A stretch of DNA of 64,000 bases from assembly GCF_008693385.1 (NCBI RefSeq), contig NZ_CP044067.1, positions 2,213,501-2,277,500 on the forward strand. Direction: 5' to 3'. The notes beneath the pieces were generated by a model that searched no databases, was not told the DNA's origin, and was given only the letters and a program-made list of their open reading frames with translations. A program made the position numbers and the translations under genes. The stretch is from Cupriavidus pauculus. Lineage in GTDB: Bacteria; Pseudomonadota; Gammaproteobacteria; Burkholderiales; Burkholderiaceae. This document shows positions 51,201 through 59,539 of the stretch, one piece after another (the first letter of the stretch is position 1; each line of letters starts with the position of its first letter).

Positions 51201-51788
51201 TTATTCCTTCTTGGCGCGCGTGGACTTGGCGGCGGACGCAATGCGGTCCTTCACCTCGAGCAGCTTGGTCACGCGCGAACCCAGCCGCATCAGTTTTTCG
51301 AGCGTGGCGACGTCGAGCTTCTGCATGTCACCCATCCAGCCGGTGACGAGCACGATGAGGCCATACATTTCCTTCATGCGCGCCTGCGCATGGCGATCCT
51401 CGGCCGAGGAGGGCGACTCCAGCTGGACGTCGCGCAGCATCGACAGCGTCGGGTCGATCTCGCGCCGGCGCCGCTCCTCGGCCAGCGTCCGAAAGATCGC
51501 CCAGACGTCGTCGGGCGCGGAGTAGTACTCGCGCCGGTCGCCAGGCTGATGCGACAACCGCACGAGATTCCACGACTCGAGCTCCTTGAGCCCGATACTC
51601 ACGTTGGACCGCGAAAACGAGAGCGCCTCGGCAATCTCGTCCGCATTGAGCGGCCGGGATGCGGTGAACAGCAGCGCGTAAATCTGCCCCACGGTCCGGT
51701 TGATCCCCCATCGACTGCCCATCTCGCCGAAATGCAGGACGAATCGTTGGACCAGCGGAGACAGTTGCATCGGGACGGCAGGGGACAT
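51201..51788 (-). CDS. GbsR/MarR-type transcriptional regulator
   Basis: The start is uncertain: a TTG at 51809, ATG 51788 (chosen) or ATG 51770. About 195 residues. The N-terminal winged helix follows GbsR (VQRFVLHFGEMGSRWGINRT; VGQIYALLFTASRPLNADEI; SFSRSNVSIGLKELESWNLV), then a helical C-terminal half (ALEKLMRLGSRV-like) and a basic tail. It ends 6 bases before the cydA start and probably regulates the oxidase genes. Confidence 0.85.
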   Translation of the reverse strand: MSPAVPMQLSPLVQRFVLHFGEMGSRWGINRTVGQIYALLFTASRPLNADEIAEALSFSRSNVSIGLKELESWNLVRLSHQPGDRREYYSAPDDVWAIFRTLAEERRRREIDPTLSMLRDVQLESPSSAEDRHAQARMKEMYGLIVLVTGWMGDMQKLDVATLEKLMRLGSRVTKLLEVKDRIASAAKSTRAKKE

Positions 51789-51899
51789 AGGGGGGCGGTT
51801 CGTTTTCAATTTTCAGAAGTTTGTGAAAGTTTAGAACGAAAGAGAGGGAAAAGTACAGGGGTGCGACGGGGTGTCGCGGGGGGGGGGCGAGCGCTGCTG

Positions 51900-52127
51900 T
51901 CACGTCTCAATGACAGCCAGATTGCACTGGAAGATCCTCGCAACTGTTTGCAGAGTATTCGGATATCCCATCGCCACTTGGCAAACATGAGCTTCGAAGC
52001 GATCCCAGTTGTTCTTTCGGACAACGACAGAAGATGCTTTTTTGAGAGCATAGATCATGACGCTCTCGTCAGCGTTTAATCGCGCAAGTTCTTTCGCTAA
52101 CTCGAAGAAATGGCTAAAGTCTGCCAT
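51900..52127 (-). CDS. Hypothetical protein, 75 residues
   Basis: This is a helical, soluble protein (FSHFFELAKELARLNADESV; MIYALKKASSVVVRKNNWDR; YPNTLQTVARIFQCNLAVIE) with lower GC than the oxidase genes. It lies at the left edge of the accessory island and has no recognised family and no clear ribosome site. It may be a real small gene of the island. Confidence 0.4.
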   Translation of the reverse strand: MADFSHFFELAKELARLNADESVMIYALKKASSVVVRKNNWDRFEAHVCQVAMGYPNTLQTVARIFQCNLAVIET

Positions 52128-52292
52128 CTGCTTAAGAGCAGTTGGGAGGGAAAATAGCCTCGCTCAAGAAGTCGTTCGGTGCGGTCCATTTTTTTCCTTC
52201 AAGCCGCAGCCTCCTACTCTGGATTCGACGCGGCCGTTTCAAGTTGTTCGCCCAGAAGCGTGTCACGATACCGCGGCGCCGTGGTCCTTACA

Positions 52293-52312
52293 CTCCCCCG
52301 CTAGCGGGGGAG
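52293..52312. terminator. Perfect 20-bp palindrome near the island's left edge
   Basis: CTCCCCCGCTAGCGGGGGAG is fully self-complementary. It lies 57 bases beyond the gajB-like stop in its transcription direction, without a T-run. It could act as a terminator or mark an old junction. Confidence 0.45.
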
Positions 52313-52369
52313 TTGCCGTCGACCGTGTCGATATGGCGCCGGGGTGAATGCGAGCCGATGAGCGGTGCG

Positions 52370-53440
52370 TTACGGAATCCAGTAAGGCAAAGTAGACGTG
52401 CCCGCTTTGTCAATAACGATGGCGACACTCTGTTCAGCACGGGTGACTGCCACGTAGAAACTTGCCGCGGGTACTGGCTCGAGCATTGATCCTTTACGCA
52501 GGAAGTCAGAAATTCCTGCCGTCGGAACGATCAGCACGCGCGTATATGTGGAACCCTTTGCAACCTTGAAGTTCATGTAGTCGAGGTTGAACTCTTTGCC
52601 AGAGGTCGCCATGCTTCGCAAGCATTGTGGTGTGAATCGCTCCACGTAATCCCCCACGTGCTTTTTCATCAGTAGAAATACGCCGTCGTGGTTTGTCGCA
52701 ACTTCGTTGCGGGAGATTGTGGACGGGAATGCCCAGCTTGGATCGAAGATTGTGTCTGAAAATTCCGCGATCTTCGGGTGGCACCGCCAAGTCTCCACAC
52801 TTTCTTTGATGGTCAGCTTCCCGAGTTTCTCTCTCTCCCGGAACCACTTTACAGCTTCGGCATAGGCATACTGCTTATTCTTGGTGCCACGGGGGTTCGT
52901 GGCCAGAACGGATTGCCGGATATCACCGACCATCTGGATCTGAATAGACGAGTGCAACAGGGCGTCGACGATCTCCCAGTCATGGGCGCTCAGGTCTTGT
53001 ACCTCGTCAATCAATATCTCATCGTACAAGCTCTCCAATCGATGCAGCAAAGCGCCTTTGCTGGCGCCCAACAGTTCGTTGGCAAGGCGCCCGAGCTCGC
53101 ACGCGTAGGCCGCGCCGTTGCCGTCGACAAATCGCGACAAGCCTTTCGCGTACCTGTCCGGTCGCCCCTCATAACTGAACCCCAGAACTCGCGCTCCGGG
53201 AAACATGAAGGGCAGAAAAGGCTTTGCAAAATGTCGTAACAGGAAGGTGAACCATCCCATGACTTCGATGCCCAGGTGATCGCCCGCTCGTTGCCCGAGC
53301 CGGCGTCGGAGTTCCTCCTGATTTGCCCGGGTAAAGGTCAGGACGAGGACGCGGCGCTCCGGAAGAAGCCTTGTGCAATGCTCGACGATACCTTGGGTCT
53401 TGCGCGAGCCAGCAACGGCCAGAGTGAGCTGGTTAGCCAT
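52370..53440 (-). CDS. UvrD-like helicase of a Gabija-like pair (GajB-like)
   Basis: This 356-residue SF1 protein overlaps the nuclease gene by 8 bases. Motif I is present but degenerate (AVAGSRKTQGI instead of A-G-x-G-S-G-K-T). Motif II is ILIDEVQDLS, motif III MVGDIRQSV, and motif VI SFYVAVTRAEQS. It is shorter than the GajB proteins I know (nearly 500 residues), mainly lacking 1B/2B material. In Gabija, GajB senses DNA ends or displaced strands and activates GajA against phage. Alternative: an OLD-associated helicase of another class 2 system. Confidence 0.75.
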   Translation of the reverse strand: MANQLTLAVAGSRKTQGIVEHCTRLLPERRVLVLTFTRANQEELRRRLGQRAGDHLGIEVMGWFTFLLRHFAKPFLPFMFPGARVLGFSYEGRPDRYAKGLSRFVDGNGAAYACELGRLANELLGASKGALLHRLESLYDEILIDEVQDLSAHDWEIVDALLHSSIQIQMVGDIRQSVLATNPRGTKNKQYAYAEAVKWFREREKLGKLTIKESVETWRCHPKIAEFSDTIFDPSWAFPSTISRNEVATNHDGVFLLMKKHVGDYVERFTPQCLRSMATSGKEFNLDYMNFKVAKGSTYTRVLIVPTAGISDFLRKGSMLEPVPAASFYVAVTRAEQSVAIVIDKAGTSTLPYWIP

Positions 53441-55034
53441 GGATGAACGCCGCGGCTTGGCGCATGTACTTGGGTGGCGTAAGCTTGCTGGTTGCGTTGG
53501 CGATGCGGAGCGCCGTCTCGGTTTTCTCCCGGCTCATCCATTTGTGTAGATCTGCGCTCGCCGTGATGCCAAGTAGGCTGCGCAATGTCGCCTCGCCATT
53601 GTGGCGGATGATTTGCGGTTCCAGGGTGTGGCCGTCGGCGACTTCCCCAATGAACAGCTCACGCCTTCCTGGACTGAGCCACGCATCAACGCTTGTGTAC
53701 AGCTCGGCCGGGTCCGTGCCATCGTTGTCGCGCATGGCGGCCACTGGTTTATCCAGCGCGGCGCAGAATTCAAGGCAGCGCGCCAGCGATAATCCCCGCA
53801 TGCTAATCACGTCGATGCCCAATTCCATTGGGCGCTTCCCAAACAGATCCTTGAAGAATCGCTCGAAAACGATCTCGTCGGACGGCCCTTCCACGAGGAC
53901 GATCTTCTTGGCCAAGGCCATGCGCAACGTGTCATAGCCGGGAAGGCGCTGGAAATATGAGACGGTTTCTGGATCTAGCGTCGTAATCTTCGACGTCTTG
54001 CCGTGTGCCAAGAGCAGGATGGCGTCGAGACCGAGCCGGTTCAGCACGAAGGTGCTGTGCGTGGTGATGAATAGCTGCTGATGGTCGCCAGTGAGCGCCT
54101 CGATCCGAGAGAGAAGCGTGGTCAGGCTGGTATGGGAAAGGTGATTCTCTGGCTCCTCGATCATGACGAACGCCGCGTGGCCGGCATTCCGATTCAGGGC
54201 TAGCGAGATCTTGATCGCGGCCTGTTGGCCCTGTCCGGACATCGAGAACGGTACATCGTTGACATGGGGGGTCACCACGCCGTCCCAGGCGGTCCGCGCG
54301 CTTTGATCCATGGCCAGCGAGATCGGCCGATCGTGCAAGGAGGCGTGAATCGTGCCGATGCGCTTGTTGATCGCGTCCAGTGCCGTGGTCGACATAGTCG
54401 CCTTCAGCTCGCGGTAGGCCAAGGACACGGCGGCACGCTCAGGCGGGTCGAGATGGTCGCCAAGGATCTGGCGCAGGTGATAGTCAACGCCGCTCGAGGA
54501 GCGAACGGTCCGCGAGTCGATAATGGCCGCGGCCAATTGCCGGGGGCGATTGGTGATGCGCTCGTCGGCGAAGGAGCGCCACTCAATAAGGTAGAACTCA
54601 ACCGGCAGCAGGGAGGAAGGCTTGGCCATCCATCGGGTCAGCTCGTCCGCATAGTCGGGATTCGGCATGATCCGCAGCGACAGGCCTGGGCAGGCCAGGG
54701 TTGGCACCTCGGTATTGATGGCGCCGCAAAGCCGTTGCAACTCGGGCTTGTCCGCGAAGTACAGCTCGATATGGATCTCAGGAAACCGAGGTCGTTCACC
54801 GCGCTCGATCTTGGCGACAAATTCGGCCACCACTCCGACGTTGAACCAGTGCGGGTTTAGCTCTTCGCTTGCGCTGCGGCCACCGATCCGCCCGGTAAGC
54901 GCGAGCGCGATGGCCTCCATCAGCGTCGACTTGCCGGCTTCGTTGCCTCCCACGATCAGGTTGAGCTTTGGGTTAGGCGACAGCGTGAAGTCGGTGTAGA
55001 TGCGGTATCCGCGGATCTTGATCTTGGTAATCAA
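53433..55034 (-). CDS. OLD-family ATP-dependent endonuclease (GajA-like)
   Basis: The start is taken at TTG 55034 (LITKIKIRGYRIYTDF), 34 bases downstream of a TATAAT box; longer frames upstream cross the promoter and read as non-protein text. The protein has 533 residues. The ATPase domain has Walker A LIVGGNEAGKSTLMEAI, an ABC-like signature SMSGQGQQAAIKI and Walker B FVMIEEPENHLSHTSL; the H-loop-like ITTHSTFVLNRL follows. The C-terminal TOPRIM has KIVLVEGPSDEIVFERFF and AAMRDNDGTD (acidic metal-binding residues). This architecture next to a UvrD-like gene is that of Gabija anti-phage defence. Confidence 0.8.
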   Translation of the reverse strand: MITKIKIRGYRIYTDFTLSPNPKLNLIVGGNEAGKSTLMEAIALALTGRIGGRSASEELNPHWFNVGVVAEFVAKIERGERPRFPEIHIELYFADKPELQRLCGAINTEVPTLACPGLSLRIMPNPDYADELTRWMAKPSSLLPVEFYLIEWRSFADERITNRPRQLAAAIIDSRTVRSSSGVDYHLRQILGDHLDPPERAAVSLAYRELKATMSTTALDAINKRIGTIHASLHDRPISLAMDQSARTAWDGVVTPHVNDVPFSMSGQGQQAAIKISLALNRNAGHAAFVMIEEPENHLSHTSLTTLLSRIEALTGDHQQLFITTHSTFVLNRLGLDAILLLAHGKTSKITTLDPETVSYFQRLPGYDTLRMALAKKIVLVEGPSDEIVFERFFKDLFGKRPMELGIDVISMRGLSLARCLEFCAALDKPVAAMRDNDGTDPAELYTSVDAWLSPGRRELFIGEVADGHTLEPQIIRHNGEATLRSLLGITASADLHKWMSREKTETALRIANATSKLTPPKYMRQAAAFIHG

Positions 55035-55067
55035 CCGACACCCCGCCTCGAAGTTTGTCTCGAGCGG

Positions 55068-55073
55068 ATTATA
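55068..55073 (-). promoter_or_regulatory. -10 box of the Gabija-like operon
   Basis: A perfect TATAAT on the minus strand is 33 bases before the chosen TTG start. The -35 region is weak. It supports the TTG start and a short leader. Confidence 0.55.
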
Positions 55074-55368
55074 TGGCACATGCCGACGAGGTGATCCCGG
55101 GGCTGCGTAGCGACCTTGGTCTCGGCCTCTACAAGCTGACACCCTATGGCGAACCGGCGTTAGCACCAGCCAAATCAGACCAAAATGACTGCAAGATGAG
55201 TCGTCCAATCATGCTCGTCCCACGACGTCCCCGCTATAACTTCAAGCGAGGCTGGAAAATGCAAGTACTAGCTGATGACGCGAACATTCCACGCTTGCGG
55301 ACTCGGATACCTCGTTCCTAAACGACGCAACCAAAGGCGTACGGATTGGGCATCCCAATGCAGAACGC

Positions 55369-55396
55369 AAAAAAAAAGCCGCACATGAAGTGCGGC
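55369..55396 (-). terminator. Terminator after the 71-residue protein gene
   Basis: On the minus strand GCCGCAC-TTCAT-GTGCGGC is followed by nine T. It begins 22 bases after the stop of 55419-55634 and separates that unit from the Gabija-like promoter. Confidence 0.92.
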
Positions 55397-55418
55397 CGCT
55401 TGCGTATGACGGTTGTCG

Positions 55419-55634
55419 TTACTTGGACTCAACTAGCTTGTGCTTCTTCGGATCGGTGCTCATCTGGAAGCGATCACGCGCAATCTTGAGATGCGACGTA
55501 CCAGCGCGGGCAATTTCCTGAGCCGCCGAGTCGTCGTCGATGATCTTGTCGGGAGCACCGTGGCGAGCCAAGACCGCAGCGATATCCTTCAGCGCGCGCG
55601 CAGGCGGCAATACGGGTTTCGTCTTCGTGCTCAT
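55419..55634 (-). CDS. Small hydrophilic protein, 71 residues
   Basis: The start at ATG 55634 overlaps the upstream gene stop (ATGA). The sequence begins MSTKTKPVLPPARALKDIAA, with AVLARHGAPDKIIDDDSAAQ and a basic C-terminus. It is probably helical and soluble. Tight coupling to the GNAT-like gene suggests the two act together, for example as a toxin-antitoxin-like or modifier pair. The family is not recognised. Confidence 0.55.
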   Translation of the reverse strand: MSTKTKPVLPPARALKDIAAVLARHGAPDKIIDDDSAAQEIARAGTSHLKIARDRFQMSTDPKKHKLVESK

Positions 55635-56467
55635 AGCGTGATGCCTCGCTTCTCCAAGTACGCCGAAAGTATACTCCACGACCCGCTGCCCGGCGCAAGG
55701 TCAAAAAAGACGGTCATGGATCTTCCGAAGCGGCGCCAGTGATCCGCTCCTCCTGGTTCCATAAACAATTCCGTTAGCGTCCGGCAATGTGCCAGCCGTG
55801 GCGGAAGCTGTGCCATGTCCCTTGCCTCTAGCTCTGCGTCGAAGCCGATCAGTGGCCAAGCATAGTAGCCAATCTGGCCGTCCGCCGGGCCGGCCGCTCG
55901 ACAGCCAATACACTGGATGCCCAGCCGGGCAATTTCGCGGAGCTCAATCGCGATGCTGCGCGTGCCGAAACCCCGGCGCTGTGCGCCTTGTTTCAAGCGG
56001 AATGCTTCGTTCCACATCAGATAGAGCCGGCCATCCTCGGGATCTTGCCAAAGAATGCGAATCATTGGCTGCTCCAGCAGGTAGTGAACCACGGTGAAAA
56101 CGAAGGAGTGACCGTCTTTATCATGCTGGACGGTGATCGTGCTGCCATCGAGTGCGCCAACCAACCAAGGGATGCGTCGTCGCGGAATGGGTAGGACACG
56201 CTCAGTGGCCTCGTCCATGGTCACAGTCGAAGCGCCATTGAAATATGCGCGCGTCAGATGATCCGGTCGTTGGGTCCGGAGACGTCGGCGGGCTCCCGTC
56301 TCCAGCTGTGTGCGGAAGTTGAAGGCGGTGGGGGCTGCGGCAGCAAAACGAGCAAGATACATAAGCGAATGTCGTGGGCCAGGACTCAAGGCGCCGCATG
56401 GTAGCAATCCTGATTCGGTGAAACCTTGCGCTATGTCATATCCAAGAAATCCAATATCTCGGCTCAT
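55631..56467 (-). CDS. GNAT-like protein of unknown substrate, 278 residues
   Basis: The start is ATG 56467, but an internal ATG at 56362 (MYLARFAAAAPTAF) may be the real one. The C-terminal half has an acetyl-CoA-type motif A (LKQGAQRRGFGTRSIAIELR; R-R-G-F-G-T before a helix) and a following strand/helix with GQIGYYAWPLIGFDAELEA, which fits the GNAT fold. The N-terminal 90 residues are Ala/Arg-rich and uncharacterised. It is coupled to a 71-residue protein and lies next to the Gabija-like genes. Acetyltransferase toxin or modification enzyme are both possible. Confidence 0.5.
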   Translation of the reverse strand: MSRDIGFLGYDIAQGFTESGLLPCGALSPGPRHSLMYLARFAAAAPTAFNFRTQLETGARRRLRTQRPDHLTRAYFNGASTVTMDEATERVLPIPRRRIPWLVGALDGSTITVQHDKDGHSFVFTVVHYLLEQPMIRILWQDPEDGRLYLMWNEAFRLKQGAQRRGFGTRSIAIELREIARLGIQCIGCRAAGPADGQIGYYAWPLIGFDAELEARDMAQLPPRLAHCRTLTELFMEPGGADHWRRFGRSMTVFFDLAPGSGSWSILSAYLEKRGITL

Positions 56468-56603
56468 TTAGTCTGAGACATTGAGGGTTAGGTCGTTGAT
56501 TTATTGGGCGCGCCTCGCTCATGAATTTTGAGACGGGACAGTGGGTGTCATGTGCCGCTTGCTGGCGTGGGGGCGGCGAGTGGACGTCGGTGGCCCAATG
56601 GAG

Positions 56604-57278
56604 TCAGATTGGCTCGTCGCGCTCATCGACTTCCGCCGCGCGCTCGTTGGCCATGAGCTCGCGCCTGGTGTCCATGATGTGTTCCTCGAGCAGGGACACC
56701 ACGGCCGGTATGTCGCGTCGCCGGCAGGCCTCGACCAGCCGGCGGTGATCGCTCATCGGCTTGTCCTTGCCGGTGGCGATGGACATGGCGACGTGCGTGT
56801 ACCGGTCCGTGTTCAGGCAATACTCCTCGATCAATCGCCGCAGCCGGCGATTGTTGGCCGGCGCCGATAGCGCCAGGTGGAATCGCCGGTTGTACTCAGC
56901 CCATTCGTTGATGTCCGTCGACGCCTCGTAGGCATCGAGGATCTTGTCCATCGCATCGAAGTCGCGCTCCACCATGTTCGGCACGCCCAGGCGTGCCGCA
57001 TGACATTCCAGCGCCACGCGGATGTCGAGCAGTTCGCAGATCTGCTCGACGTTCATGCGCGTGACCGTGGCGCCGCGGTTCGCGCGATAGACCACCAGCC
57101 CCTCCGACTCCAGCTGGCGCAGCGCCTCGCGCACCGGGATGCGGCTCGCGCCGAACCGCGTGGCCAACTGGTCCTGGCGCAACACGGCGCCGCCCTGCAA
57201 CACCCCCGTCAGGATTTCATCTCGGAGAACGTTCCGGATCGTCTGGTGCATCGGTTGCGACCGGGAAGTGGTGGCCAT
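56604..57278 (-). CDS. GntR family regulator with FCD domain
   Basis: The start at ATG 57278 (MATTSRSQPMHQTIRNVLRD) gives 224 residues. The winged helix (DQLATRFGASRIPVREALRQ; LESEGLVVYRANRGATVTRM) is typical of FadR-type GntR. The FCD ligand domain follows (VEQICELLDIRVALECHAAR; D-x-x-x-H pattern with FHLALSAPANNRRL; H in MSDHRRLVEA). It is divergent from the transporter operon, with a palindromic operator between them. The ligand is probably the transported compound or a derivative. Confidence 0.9.
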   Translation of the reverse strand: MATTSRSQPMHQTIRNVLRDEILTGVLQGGAVLRQDQLATRFGASRIPVREALRQLESEGLVVYRANRGATVTRMNVEQICELLDIRVALECHAARLGVPNMVERDFDAMDKILDAYEASTDINEWAEYNRRFHLALSAPANNRRLRRLIEEYCLNTDRYTHVAMSIATGKDKPMSDHRRLVEACRRRDIPAVVSLLEEHIMDTRRELMANERAAEVDERDEPI

Positions 57279-57373
57279 GTCTTGTTTGTATCCGGGGGAA
57301 CTGGAATCTGGACTCGATGGAAATCGGTTGCGAAATCCACGCGCCGGATTATACTCGCATCCGATCGATACCA

Positions 57374-57387
57374 AATTGGATCCAATT
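57374..57387. promoter_or_regulatory. GntR operator-like palindrome
   Basis: AATTGGATCCAATT is a perfect 14-bp palindrome, 96 bases from the gntR start and 60 bases before the transporter start. The core TTGGATCCAA fits the short palindromes bound by FCD-type GntR regulators. It could control both directions. Confidence 0.7.
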
Positions 57388-57447
57388 CAGCACAACGGAG
57401 ATCCAAAGCACGATGAAATTTGTACAATCCACCTATCGGAGAGATCT

Positions 57448-58569
57448 ATGTCTTTGCTGCCTCGCCCAGCCCTGAGCCTGCTGGCGGTTGCTGTTTCGTT
57501 GTGTTCCGTGGTGCCAGCCGCCATCGCGCAGGATGCGAATGAAGTCCGGATGGGCGCCGTGTTGTCGCTGACCGGCTCCAATGCCACCGTGGGGGAAGAC
57601 GTGCGCCGCGCCGTGGCCCTGGCCGTCGATCAGGTCAACGCCAGGGGCGGAGTGATGGGCAAGAAATTCGGCGTGATCGTCGAAGACTCGAATGGCAATG
57701 CCACCACCGCGCTGAATGCCGCGCGCAAGCTGGTCTCGGTAGACAAAGTGCCGGTAGTGATCGGCGAATACTCGTCGGGTATCACGTTGCCCATGGCTCA
57801 ATATCTGGTCAAAGAGGGCGTGACCCACATCAACATCGCCAGCACGAGCATCAAGGTGCGCGACCTGGGTGCCACCTCGTTCAATCTCATCGGGCTGGAG
57901 AACCTTGGCAATCGCTTCTCCGCGGCCGACACCTGGGCGCTCGGCTACCGGAAGGTTGCGATCATCGCCCCCAACAACGCGTACGGACAGGGCGTGGCCG
58001 CCGGATACAAGGAAGAGTTCGAGAAGCTGGGCGGCAAGATCGTCGCCGAAGTGCTCTACACGCAAGGCCAGTCGACGTATCGCCGCGAGCTGCAGCAGAT
58101 CGCGCGCGCCACCCCGGATGCCTACATCTATACGGCCTATGGCCAGGAATCGGCGATCATCAATCGCGAAGCATTCGAGCTCGGACTGCGCGCCCAGCCG
58201 TGGTACGCCATCCTGCTCAGCATGAGCCTGTCCGACACGCCGCCCCAGATCGCCAAGGGCCAGCTCGGCATGGAGGTTGGATCGGTGCAGGGTACCGCCG
58301 GCAAGGCCTATACGGACGCCTTCGCGGCGAAGTACAAGGAAGGTCCGAAGACCTCTTATACGGGTTACGCCTACGACGCCGTGCTGATGACGGCCGCTGC
58401 CATCGAGAAGGCAAAGTCGACGGATCCGGCCGCGGTGCAGGCAGCGCTGAAAGCCGTGGGCAAGAACTACCAGGGCGTGACGGGCCCGATCACCTTCGAC
58501 GAGAACCGCCAGCGCATCGATCCGCCATACGCGAAGCTGAAGTTCGACGACAAGGTGGTGCCGCGCTAA
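57448..58569 (+). CDS. Amino acid ABC transporter periplasmic binding protein (LivJ family)
   Basis: The start at ATG 57448 after CGGAGAGATC gives 373 residues. A signal peptide (LSLLAVAVSLCSVVPAAIAQ) is followed by the Peripla_BP_6 fold: GAVLSLTGSNATVGEDVRRA, VNARGGVMGKKFGVIVEDSN, KVPVVIGEYSSGITLPMAQY and TYRRELQQIARATPDAYIYT. It captures a substrate, probably an amino acid or related small acid, for the permeases encoded next. First gene of the operon. Confidence 0.92.
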   Translation: MSLLPRPALSLLAVAVSLCSVVPAAIAQDANEVRMGAVLSLTGSNATVGEDVRRAVALAVDQVNARGGVMGKKFGVIVEDSNGNATTALNAARKLVSVDKVPVVIGEYSSGITLPMAQYLVKEGVTHINIASTSIKVRDLGATSFNLIGLENLGNRFSAADTWALGYRKVAIIAPNNAYGQGVAAGYKEEFEKLGGKIVAEVLYTQGQSTYRRELQQIARATPDAYIYTAYGQESAIINREAFELGLRAQPWYAILLSMSLSDTPPQIAKGQLGMEVGSVQGTAGKAYTDAFAAKYKEGPKTSYTGYAYDAVLMTAAAIEKAKSTDPAAVQAALKAVGKNYQGVTGPITFDENRQRIDPPYAKLKFDDKVVPR

Positions 58570-58645
58570 ACGAAGGGCGCGCCCTACACGTCTCCGCCGC
58601 GCCGCGCCGGCGCGGCGGCAAGCCTGCATTCGCCGAATTCATCCC

Positions 58646-59539
58646 ATGTTCCAATTCCTGATCGACACGCTCCTCCGTGCGTCGGACCTTGCGCTCATCG
58701 CGCTCGGCCTCAGCATGGTGTACAGCCTCGTCAAGTTTCCCAACATCGCCCATGTGCAATACGCCATGCTGGGTGCGTACCTCACGTGGACACTGCATGC
58801 CAGCGGGGTTCCCCTCGCGCTGGCCATCGCGCTGGCCGCGCTCGCCACGGGCGCGCTGACGCTGGCCACGCATCTGCTGGTGTTCCGCCGACTGCTGCGG
58901 TCCGGGCCGGCCATTGCCATGATCGGCTCGCTCGCGGTCTCCATGCTCGTGGTGGCCGTCGCACAAGGCCTGGCGGGCTCGTTCCCGAAGATGTTCAACC
59001 TGCCGCTCGAGGCGCCCCTCGTGGTGTTCGGCGCGCGCCTGACTCACACGCAATTGTGGTTCGTCAGCGCGACGCTGTTGCTGCTCGCGTTGTACGCGTC
59101 GCTGCTCTTCTACACACGGGTCGGCCGCGCGATGCGCGCGCTGGCGTGCAACCCCGCGCTGGCCGCGGCCTCGGGCCTGAATGCCGCCCGGCTGACGCAG
59201 CTTGCCGTATTCGGAAGCGGCGCCGTAGCGGGCTTCGGCGGCAGCATGCTGGCGTTGTCGACCGGCGCACACGTGAACCTCGGCCACGACCTGCTTCTGC
59301 CGGTGTTCGCGGCCGCCATTCTCGGCGGCCTCGGCAACCCGCTTGGCGCGGTCGCGGGCGCGGTACTGATCGCGCTGACCGAAACCGTGGTGACCAACCT
59401 CGATTTTGGTTGGGCGGTCGGCAAGACGATCGCCTTCCTGCCGGCGTCGTATATCGGCGCGGCATCGTTCCTCATCCTGCTGCTGGCCTTGCTGTTCAAG
59501 CCCTACGGCCTGTTCGACCGCGAGGTGCGCCGTGTTTGA
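58646..59539 (+). CDS. livH: Branched-chain-type amino acid ABC transporter permease (LivH)
   Basis: This 297-residue protein with about eight hydrophobic segments has LivH landmarks: LIALGLSMVYSLVKFPNIAH, QYAMLGAYLTWTLHASGVPL, and the cytoplasmic coupling helix with RAMRALACNPALAAASGLNA. It follows the binding protein after 76 bases and overlaps livM by 8 bases. Confidence 0.92.
   Translation: MFQFLIDTLLRASDLALIALGLSMVYSLVKFPNIAHVQYAMLGAYLTWTLHASGVPLALAIALAALATGALTLATHLLVFRRLLRSGPAIAMIGSLAVSMLVVAVAQGLAGSFPKMFNLPLEAPLVVFGARLTHTQLWFVSATLLLLALYASLLFYTRVGRAMRALACNPALAAASGLNAARLTQLAVFGSGAVAGFGGSMLALSTGAHVNLGHDLLLPVFAAAILGGLGNPLGAVAGAVLIALTETVVTNLDFGWAVGKTIAFLPASYIGAASFLILLLALLFKPYGLFDREVRRV

Noticed and set aside
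56469..56603. Possible insertion sequence end (repeated TGAGAC strings)
   Set aside because: No inverted repeats, target duplication or transposase fragment could be shown; the strings are too short.
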